Shown: one piece after another, positions 50,665-61,070 of the stretch | Layout of the letters: each line of letters opens with the position of its first letter | How positions within the stretch are numbered: position 1 is the first letter of the stretch | Assembly (NCBI RefSeq): GCF_018139145.2 | Contig: NC_059477.1 | Span: forward strand, 17,657,522-17,721,521 | Origin: Gymnogyps californianus | Lineage: Eukaryota > Chordata > Aves > Accipitriformes > Cathartidae | Reading direction: 5' to 3' | Length of the DNA stretch: 64,000 nucleotides | Notes under the pieces: generated by a model | The model's database searches: none | Seen by the model: the letters and a program-made list of their open reading frames with translations, nothing else | What the model was told of the DNA's origin: nothing | Position numbers and translations under genes: made by a program

Positions 50665-53600
50665 AATTAAGGTATCAGTTATGGTACTCTATTCAAATGT
50701 GCATTCCATAAAGCGTTTAAAATATGTGACATACATTTCTGTTCTTCTGTAAGAGAAAAGACATCTGAGGATTAAATTTCATTTTGCATGACTAATTTTT
50801 TTGTGTAACTTTCAGAAGTGTTTAATAGAAGACGTTTGAAGTTCGTGTCCTGGGAAAAAGTTGTAGAAGCCTGAATTTCTGTGTTGGCAGAAAGTTGTAA
50901 GATAAAAACTGTCTTTGCAAAACTTGTGGTGAAATGGACCTTAAATTAAAAAAGCCAAAACTTAATATGTCACATCTTTAAGGGGTGGATTTAGAATAGT
51001 TTACATATATTTTTCTCTTTAATTTAAACATTCTGCTACTGGCAAATGGACTTCTTGTTCTCCTTCCTGTTCTATTCTCCACTCTGACTACACTTTTTTA
51101 AATACCGGAGGAATTTTTTCCTTTGGAAGCAGCTGAGGTCATCATGCATCTTCCTGATCAAAGTGTATAAAAGCAAGTTAATGGTAAGTTCAGTTGCCTG
51201 ATCTTCTCCTGTGCTGGCAGGCATATACTATAGTTACGGACAAGTTTCACCCAGACTCTAATATCAAATACTTCCAGGGAACAGTTTTGAAAATTCTGGA
51301 AAAACGACACAGAAATTCCAAGGGTGTAGGTACTGCCAGTGGAGGTGGAGGGAGGTTGCTTATGTTGTAGGTGACCATGTTAAAAATGTGGGCTCCTTTT
51401 GTAGGTGATTGAACTGCAAAATGCAAGTTCAGAGCTGCCTACTTAATCACCTGCTTAAGAAACTTCAGCTCCTGAATTAGGGACTTCAGTTAGAGTCCTT
51501 AGGTTATACAGCAGTGAGTATATTCTGGAGTATGGTTTCACTCTGAAAGGCTGTATCTATTGCAGAAATATATGGCATATTTTAAACCCATTATAGAATG
51601 CACACTTAACTGTCAAACCATGACTGGTGTATCCACAGGAACGTATAAGCCTTGACCTTAACTGAGGAGCCAGTCTTTCATTCCTGTCTTTGCAAACTTC
51701 TCTTGCCAAATTTAGTATGCTACTGTAGCAACTATTTATACAAGGAGATGTTATGATTCAGGACATTTGCACAGAAATGGAGGGAGAGCTGCAATATATA
51801 GTCCGGAATACATGGTAATAGATAGAGGAGCGGGTAAGCTGTGATCCTCTCCCTGGACTGCAAGTCATTCTGCATGACTTGCTTGCTGTGGTCCTCCTAC
51901 TACAAATGCTGCCATCTGTGTAATGTCATAATTGTTTGCCTCTTTCCATTCAATGTTCATATATTTCATGTCTTCACTGGGTTTCTCTGTGCAGCAGTTC
52001 AAGAACTATTAGTCAACAAAGACCATGTAGCAGTTTCTGTTCATGTAGTATCAAAGTGAACACATGAAACTGTGCTAACAAATACCATGGTACCTCCTCT
52101 TACTATTGCTTTGCATTGAGAAATGCTAGCTGTAGTGTCTGACCCGGCAGGTGTTGTTTCTACACAGAGCTGCTCCTGCTGAAGTTAATCGGCCAGATTT
52201 CACACTTGTACTGCTGCTAATCCTTGTGACTCTGCGGACTTAAAAGGAATGACGACAGATTTGCACCAGGGTAACAGATCCAAGTTTGGACCATTTGCTG
52301 GAGTTTTGTACATCACACATCGTACCTCCAGGCCTGAAGTTTATAAAAGTGGTCTTGCTTCCCTTGGTTTTGCAAATATATGCAATTAAAAGGGAAAAGC
52401 AGAGGTATATTATAGATACAGTCTTTTAAAGATTTCTTTGTGTCTAAAAGTATACTCTTATAAAATGCCTTCAACTGTGACTTCAAAATTTTACACGAAC
52501 AATTCTCTCTCCAATAACCTGTGTTGCATTTCAGGGTTTTTACTCTGCCTGTTGCAGTGAGTGTCATAGCTACTAGAAACATCACGGGGGGAAGGAAGCC
52601 ATGTCTTTGTAATAGCAGTGTTTTCCCTCCTCGGTGCCTTTTGCCAGTTCTTCCCACCTCACAAAACCAAAACACCCTTTCTTTGAATTATGTAGTTTCA
52701 TCTCTCATTGTTAAGTTTTGAAAAGTTTAGAGATATAAAGCCATATTTCAAACCATATGTTTTCTGTAAAACGTGTATTGCCTTTCAATCAGAAAAGCCT
52801 CTTACTTCAGTCTTACCAATCGCTAAGTATGAAGTGAGGTTAAATGTGCGTGGTACTCTTGAGGGAATTAAGAAAAATGTTTAAACATGAATTTAAAGCC
52901 CAGTGATTGGGAATTTAAGCTCATTCTTAAAACAGGAATCAGGACAGAGGAAAAAAAATGTGAAGTGTTCAGTGCTTCGTTCTTACTTCTCAGAATGATA
53001 GGTTCAATTATTTACCGTAGTATATAACCAGGGATTTAGAAGGTGAAAGGGTGAGGGAAATACATCTGCCTGTTCCAGGATGCAGGCTGAATCCTGTATG
53101 CTGCTTAGATCCGTCTTTAAACTAGCATTTAGGATACTAAATATTAAGTATTGGCTGTTGCTTTTAAAATCAGAGTGAAATATTACACTTATTTTTAAGA
53201 TCATGCAAAGGATATTTATTAGAAGTGAGAGGGAGTTGCTTCTTAATAGAAATAATAACAGAATAGCCATCTTGCCTGATTTTTAAGTTATGCAGAAAAA
53301 TGCTACTACTTTGTAGTACACCAAACAACCAGTAGTGACAGTAATTTTGAAAAGAGGACTGAGTGGATCTTTTCTTTAAGATACCCTTATCAGGATATTT
53401 CTTTTATCAAGCATACTCTAAGGGTTTGCAAGTTCTGTTAAAGAGACCCTAATAACACAACTGCAAACTATCCCATGGCAGAGGAAAATAGGAAGTGTGG
53501 CAAGGATAATTTGACTAAACTATAAACTCCTTATGGAGTCAAGCACAAGGACTGTATGTACAGGTAGGAAATGGAAAGTAGTTGAAATTACTAAGGACGA

Positions 53601-54888
53601 TGAAGAAAGAGTAACATGAATGTGTAGGACAAAATTAGAAAATAAAATGAGACTGAAATAAGCATCAAACTTTAAGAAATCTTTCTGTAAGTGCACTTAC
53701 AATACTTACAGAATACCAAAGAAAAAGGTGGATTGTTATTCTGTGAATGTCAGAGGAAGCCAAGAAGTTTGGGTTGCATGGTGCCATTTTTGCATTGTTT
53801 TTCGTTAGAAAGATCAATTGTGTTAACATGACAGTCATCAATATAAATAACAAAAACCTGTGAGAAGAGGTCAGAGTGTCTTGATGAACTAGAATCTTCA
53901 AAACGCTGGTTCTGACAAACATGATGCAAGGATACGTGCACAGATGGAAATATCAGAGCTGTTACCACTTGTGAAGAGAAGATGTAGGACACTAGGAGAG
54001 CTCATGGGGTCACAGTATTTTTAAAAGAGAAGAAAGAAGAAACTGAGTTCAAGAACTAATAGATTATCTTCCCTTTGAAGAAAGGGACAAATTAATTATG
54101 CCAAAGTATATGAAGGAAAACAGGAGCTGAGTAATAACCAATGCAGGACGTAAGCAGGAATCACTGCTCTGTGAATGCAGGAAAGGATTGCTGTGTATCA
54201 CAAGCTGAAGGCGATTTAACACTGCCATGTTATCAACTAAGACTGATACCATCCTGAGAGATATAACCAGAAACATAGTGTGGCAGGCATGCAATTTGTC
54301 TGCTACACTGCAAGAAAGATGAGGGCTAGTTTAGGCTAGTCTGGATGAGAACAAGAAGCATCAGCGCTCACAAAAGTTTTCTTTTCAGCCACCCCCACCT
54401 TGGTTTCACGACGGTGAGTTAAGTTCGACCAGGTCACTGGTCTGGTTGAAAGCAAATTTCTCTTTTGTTGGTTTGTTGCCAGTTTGTTTCCAACTGGTCT
54501 GACTCCCTGTGCTGGCTCAAGGGGAGCGTTGGGAACGGAGGGGCGGTGGGGCTGCCCAGTGTGCTTCCAGTGTGCTCATGGAAAGTAGATGCAGGCTGCA
54601 TGGCATGTTTCATAAAAATGCTTTCACATTTTTTTTACATCGACTCTCACCTTCTGTTTATTTCCCTTTATTTTCAATATAGTGTTTGTTTAATTAGATT
54701 TAATTTATGAAATAAATCATATTAAAGTGATATTAATTAGTCTCTGGGAAAGTAGAGGTGACTTTTTTTGAAAGGCTTATACTAGCTGAAGTCATGTTAA
54801 AAGTCAGTTTGAATGTTTTGTTAAAAAAAATTCTTCTTTGGTCCAATCTCAATTTAATTTAACAGAAACAATCTTTTATATACTGCTC
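50665..54888. other. Unique AT-rich DNA, no gene seen
   Basis: No gene, RNA or transposon recognised. Confidence 0.6.
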
Positions 54889-54907
54889 TTTTTTTTTTTT
54901 TTTTTTT
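54889..54907. repeat. Poly-T run (19)
   Basis: Uninterrupted 19-T homopolymer. Confidence 0.95.
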
Positions 54908-55379
54908 GTCTCTCTTTCTGAACGTAGCTGAGGGTAGGGTTGCCCAAGTTCATGTCATGCAGTCTTTGAAAATGTAACAGCATCAAAAGTCTTTATGGTC
55001 TAGCCCTGGCAGGGCTGGTGCACTGCTGCACCCAAAAGCAGAGTAAGGTTTCTAGTCAGATACCAGTGTTTAATTAATGTTCAGTAAGATCACGAGCGTG
55101 GTGATCTGGGCTAACGGATCTGTTAATTTGAGATCTATTGCCTTCATTCCTCCTTGTGTAATAGAGGGTAGAGAACATGTATTATAGTTTTATAAATTTT
55201 CAAGTTCTTACTTATTCATCAATCCTGACTTTGAGAATAAGTAAAGCAGTGCACCTGAATTCAGGAGAGCCAGGATTTGTCGACTTTGATCTTCTGAATG
55301 TCATGACCCCACACTGTCTGTAACCCTGTGCTCCGAGGTCCCCTTTTATGAACTTTTTAAAAAATTCAGACACCATTTC

Positions 55380-55394
55380 TTTTTTTTTTTTTTT
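55380..55394. repeat. Poly-T run (15)
   Basis: Fifteen T's followed by CCAG. This makes a splice-acceptor-like string on the plus strand, but no good donor with an open frame follows closely. Confidence 0.95.
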
Positions 55395-58300
55395 CCAGAA
55401 GTTATTTAAAATGCAGCTCTGTAGCAACCAGCTAGCTAGTAACCCCTCTAAGTTTAATTCTAAGAATAATAGCAAGGAAAATGCCACTGAAATACAGTTT
55501 ATCAGTCTTTTAGGTTATATTTGATCTGGTGACGTCAATAGCAGGCTGCCCTCCCTCTGGAGTCAAGTTGCAAACACTCTCCTCAAGGGTAATTAAAGCT
55601 AAGCACACAATTACAACAACCCAGATTTGTTCAGGCTTGCTGGTTACCCACTGTCTCATAGCGCCCAACATCACAAAAGCACCATGTTGAAATGAAAGGA
55701 TTATTTATCTCTGAGTCTTATGCTGTGTGTATGTTTAAATACTGCAGAGGAGGTGGACAGTAACCTTAGGGACTAAGGTAAGCATCATGGCACTGATTAA
55801 CAGTGGGAAGCCTTTATGGGACTACATGGTCCGTGTTTTATTATGCTTTTGCTTTGCTAAAATGATTCATCATTCTGTGGTCATAGCAAAAACCTCTGCA
55901 GCTTCTGAATATTGTAAGGCACTGGTGAACTTGTAGTATCTGTCTTCCATTTGTAAATGGCCTAAAGAACTTTGGTCAAAAATGCAATTCTTGTGCTCTT
56001 TTCGCAGGCAGGTTAAAGTACCTTTATTTGTATTTTTAGGTAAGAGAAGTGCTGAGTCTGGCTCCTGCTTTCTTGAGTGGGGTGAGGTCTCTGTGCTTTT
56101 TGTGTTTCCAGGTACAGTACAACAGGGTTGCACTGGTAACTTGTAAAGCTCGAGAAATGGAGCTCTGACTTGTCCCTTGCTGTGACTTTTATGAGTGTGG
56201 GCTCTGAAAAGAAGGAGATGTAGTATGGCATCTGATTAGGAGAAAGTTGAAATCTTCCGGGAAATCCTATGAAGACGTTATTGTTGCTTTAGTTAAGGGC
56301 AGCAGATAGAGCACCAGGAAGAATTAGAGAAGTTTGGGAAGGAGGAGCTTTTCCCTTCTGTAGTATTAACTAGGAAATTATGAAATAGTTCTTTTTTTCT
56401 TTAAACTACTTCTAAGCTATCTAGGAATTTCTTCAGTAAACCAGTCTTAGAAAAAGGATAATATCACTTGGACTTGACTTAAACTGCATGTGTGGTAAAT
56501 CTGCCCACTACCTTTACACATTTGACCTCTTTTGAATGGGTGCTTGTATGCAGCGTGCCCTATGCCGTGGCAGAGCAGTTAAATTCAGTGTGGAACGTAG
56601 GCTACATGGACGATGTTATCAAGGTTTTTAAATCTGCCTTTCTTCCCTGCCTCGTTGTTTCTTATTTCTAAACAGAAAGATAGTGGTTCTTCTAAAAGCA
56701 TGTACTTAGCTATGGAAATGATAGCAACTAAGGGGAAGATTGTGACTGAAATTGTGACCTTTGGGATAGAAAGGGGGTGGACTAGATGTTCAAACTTCTT
56801 TTGAAATTTCTGAAAAATTGAAAATTTTAATTGGAAGGAAAACTGGATTTCATTTGGTAGAGATCTTGGTTTCCATTGCAGATAGTTTCAACAGACCACT
56901 TTCAACAACCTAAATTAGCTGTTGTTGCAACCTTTTATCTGAAGGATATTTAGGGAGTAATACCAATAGAAGAACTTAGGAAAAGAAAACAAGAAGCAAC
57001 TTAGGTAACTGTATTTTCTAGAGGTGATTGTGTAATATGTGGGAAAAGCAAACAAGGCATGAAATTCTCTGAGCTATGATGACTTTTAAGAGAGTTGGAA
57101 ATTGTCTACTGTGGTTAAGTGATTAGACACATCTGTGAGGATGCATGTGGGTCTAGACCCCTATTACCTTTGTGCACAGTGTTGCTGAGCTGATGTGTTG
57201 GAGTACTGAAGTGGAATAAGGAGCAAGAAGGCAACTGCAGACATAAATCCCTCAAATGTAAAAGTTAAGGCATAATGGTTTTGACCGACTAATAACAAAA
57301 TGGTCACCCAGCAGCGTTCCTGGTGATAGACTTGTTTGGTTTTAGTGGATAGCAACTCAGGACCTCCTGAAAGAAAGTCTGTGTTGAGGCTCACTGAGGG
57401 TTAGATGATGAGCTCAGTAGTGACAGAATTCAGGATAAGAGTTGGATTTTGAGAAACATCAGGTTGTATGAGAGGTGAAGTGATAACAGACTCTCTAAAA
57501 AGCTAACTGCAACCAAGTCCCATCCCCGAAATTATGAAACTTTTAAGGTAATGTAAATTGGGCTTTTTTTCTCCTGTTCCTCAGTAGGGAAGCTTCAGTT
57601 TGTAATGAAACATTGTGTTGAATCAGAATCCTGAACCAAGAGGGAAGGGAGTGCAATGCAGAAAGATCTCCATTAGTGCAGATGGCAAGAGAATAGAGAG
57701 CTGAAAAAGATGCAGCTGTTTTTGCTGTCATACTTGGAAAACTTCAAAGCGAAAACAACTCCAAAGCAGTGTTTCCTAGAAGCAGGTAAGAACAGAGGAG
57801 GGGGCAGAGCTGCTCGCTCAGGCTATGTATACCAGAGGGAGAGGCTTGAGCAAGCCATGAGATTCTGAGAAAAAGAAACTGGGATAGACCCCAAAGCTCC
57901 AGCTGATTTTAATGCGGGCAGGAGCATTGCATTTATTAATAGTTGTCACTGTTTGATTAGACTAAAATCCAAATTACGGAGCTTGATGGTGTTAAGCTAT
58001 AATGTGCCACTCTGCTTTCCAGTCAAACAAATTTTCTTGGTTGCTTTAGAAGTCTAGAGAATTAGCTCTTTTAAGAAACTAATGACAAATATTTCCATCC
58101 TACCTATAGATAATAGCAAATTGCAGTTTTACTGCAGCCAGCGTGTTTCTTCTAAATATAGTGAAGGATATTCTGGAATTTATTTAATTGCTGAGACTTG
58201 ACAAGGAGCCAGTGCTAACAAACATGCTTTGATACTAGTATAGTACTTCTGGAGTTCACTTGACTTGGGAATATAAATACTGCAAAAAAATGCGTGGAAC

Positions 58301-59569
58301 AGTGTAGCACAATTACTTTAAAATTTAGGCTGTGCATTGTGCAGATGTGCAAGTCCTTTCTCAGCCACAAGAACACGAGGGTGGCGGCTAAAGGAGAAAG
58401 AGGACGGGAGTGTGAGTCACACGTCCTGCAAATCCAGGGAGGAACAGGGCTCTTCCAAATGTTATGATCAGGCAATTGTAACACAGTTATTTAAGGAAAA
58501 TGCAAGATAATCTGTTCCACTTCTAATTATTGGACTGCTCTTCCCACTTCTTCCCACTCCATCTGTTCTGGTATGTTCTATACAAAACCTACGGGTATTC
58601 CTGTTGTTATTGCAAACTGTTAGAAGTGCAGTACAACTGCAAGGAGAATGAGATTTTTCTTGATTCTTGATGTATTTGTCTCTAAAATACTGAAATTCCA
58701 GTTTCCTGTTGTTATGCCTCTACACCCCCCTGCCTGCCAGGTAAACATTACTATTTGTTCTCCATGATTTTGATGTACTGAATGTAGAGATTAAGGAAAT
58801 AAATATTGACATAGTTCTTTTGAATATTAATATTACTACAATAGAGGTTTTCAATATAAGATTTTCCATGACTGTCTTCATATCAAGTATATGCATAGTA
58901 TTTATGATCTATAGTCTACATTTTTATTTTTTGAAATGAACATCCTTCAATCATAAGACATTGGAGATGGAAAACAGTTAGATAGGCAGAGGAATATTAA
59001 CAATTCATGGAAGTTAAAGTAGTTCCAAGTCAGCCCCTAATATTTCAATGAGGAAGGGTCTGATCTAATGAAGATTTGCTTACTTGTAAGTACGAGTAGG
59101 TATATGTTTTTATTTTTAGAATTCTTATGTGAAATACATGCAATATATAGCTATACTTCTTTTCTGATTGTAAATGAGCTATATATAATTATCAATATTA
59201 GGTAAGTAAGTGATGGTCGACTTTTTGGATTGATTAAATGCCAGAGCTTCCATTCATTTCAACAGCACCAGATTTCAATTTATTTTTGGTATTGACCTAG
59301 TTGGTGGAATCCTACATGTGTTTGAAATGTAGAAATACCTCACTTCACGGCATCTGATTTTATACAAAAGGAGAATATGGAATTCTGTTAGCACGCCTTC
59401 ATAGAACATTTATTTCTAGACGGATAATAATGGAAATACTAACTTCATGCTCAAGCATACTGGAAATCATGTTTTAATTTGTAGGGAGAGAATTATTTTC
59501 ATAATCTGATATGGTTTTTAGATAATTCATTCTTGAGCATGAAGAGCTTAAACTGTACAACATATAGAT
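55395..59569. other. Unique DNA, no gene seen
   Basis: Contains a full palindromic CRE octamer (TGACGTCA) at 55530-55537 within a moderately complex 180-base stretch. No gene or transposon recognised elsewhere. Confidence 0.55.
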
Positions 59570-59597
59570 AACATCTATAGTTAAACATCTATAGTTA
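59570..59597. repeat. 14-bp perfect tandem duplication
   Basis: AACATCTATAGTTA occurs twice head to tail (59570-59583 and 59584-59597). It is the first part of a small direct- and inverted-repeat cluster that runs to 59650. Confidence 0.95.
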
Positions 59598-59622
59598 TTT
59601 TATAGATAAAATCTATAGTAGA

Positions 59623-59650
59623 TTTTTCAGTAGAAACATCTACTGAAAAA
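59623..59650. repeat. 12-bp perfect hairpin
   Basis: The left arm TTTTTCAGTAGA (59623-59634), loop AACA, and right arm TCTACTGAAAAA (59639-59650) pair perfectly. Just upstream, TATAGAT-AAA-ATCTATA forms a second small hairpin. Confidence 0.95.
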
Positions 59651-61028
59651 ATAAACTTGGAATGGAATGCAAAATATTTGGCACGTCATTTTGTATCCAT
59701 ATGTTGCTATGGAAGGCTAGACCTGGACCCATGCTTTCTTATCACTTGTCTTACAAGTGTTACACAGAGTGGCTCTTGCTTAGTGCTGTTGAGTAGCCGT
59801 AAGCTCTACACCAGTTCTTGCTGCCTTTCCTTGTGGCTTCTGAAAAAAACCACATCTTTTGAGGATTTACCCATTTTAGTTGCCAAACAAGGATGGGCGT
59901 GTATGGTTTGTGCTTTTTAAATTCATTAATAAGTCGATGGAAGGTCTGACTGGTCCATTGATATCTGAATAATGTTTAAGAGGTATGAATTCAGTGCACT
60001 CTCCAAGTTTTAAAAGATGCATGTGTATCAGTAGCTCTGATGGTAATCATATCAACTCCCAAAGGAGCTGCAACCTCATTCATTAGTGAGTGAGTTTGTA
60101 TGGTGCCCTGGGGGCAGAGAAGTTCTTAGCATTTTTCCGGTTGTCACTTGGGGGCTGTGCCATGTCTCTCATATGCTGGGCTTCTGCTTCAAGTCATTTT
60201 TAAAAATAAGTTGCCTGGATAGTGAGTTATCTCTTAGGATCATGTTAATTTGCCGTTTGGGAAAATCTGTTGAAGTAATAGTCTTATCTCTCCGTGACTA
60301 CTTTACTTTTGATAGACTGGAATCCCTATGGGTATCGTAAGTCTCATTTATCATAATACCATATTATAAGGAAGCAATGTTTGTTCTGCTGAGTGAATCT
60401 TGGAAAAAAAAAATCTACTAAAAGGCTGTATTTATTCACATCGCTTTTTATTTAAGAGGAGAGAATGTCTTAAGGTTCACCTCCATGAGTATTATTAATA
60501 GCATACTTCTAGAATAGCTTTTTCCTTAAGCATTTTGATATCAACACCTGCTGTTCAAAAACTCAGAATTATTTTACTTGCACTTAACTTGTTTTTAGCA
60601 GTTTATCTTAGCAATAAACAGAAACACATGAAATTCTCTAATACACATGTATATAACTAAAGAAACAAAATTAGAAAATTTCTGAATCCTGTAAATGGAT
60701 CATACTGAGAAGGAAAAAAGACTAATATTTATATTAAGTATTGGGAAAGATCTCATAATGTCTCATAAATACCTAAACTACAAAATGTAGTGACTTGCAA
60801 CTGATTGATTTTTACCTGTCATTTATGGGGGGAAAAAAAAAACTGTAATGAAAGCAGATAGATCTGGGGCATGATGCAATGGGGGCATCAGATATAAGGG
60901 AAGAAAGCTATTAATTTTTTTATGGTGTGCATTTCTGTAGTTAGGTGGGGTTTTTTATAAACATAATTTCACTGTGCCAGTCTTCCCATAAAGCTGCACA
61001 TAAGCAAGTGTAGGAAAGCCTTGTGCAA
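59651..61028. other. Unique AT-rich DNA, no gene seen
   Basis: No gene or transposon recognised. Confidence 0.6.
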
Positions 61029-61070
61029 GTTGGGGGTTTTTTTGGTGGTGGTGGGTTTTTTGGGTTTTTT
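61029..61070. repeat. G/T-only tract
   Basis: Forty-two bases containing only G and T, with GGGGG, GGTGGTGGTGGG and GGG separated by T runs. It has weak G-quadruplex potential. It is not a telomeric TTAGGG repeat. Confidence 0.9.

Noticed and set aside
61040..61070. Telomere-like GGGTTTTTT units
   Set aside because: T-run lengths and lack of the A make it unlike TTAGGG. Only two units occur.
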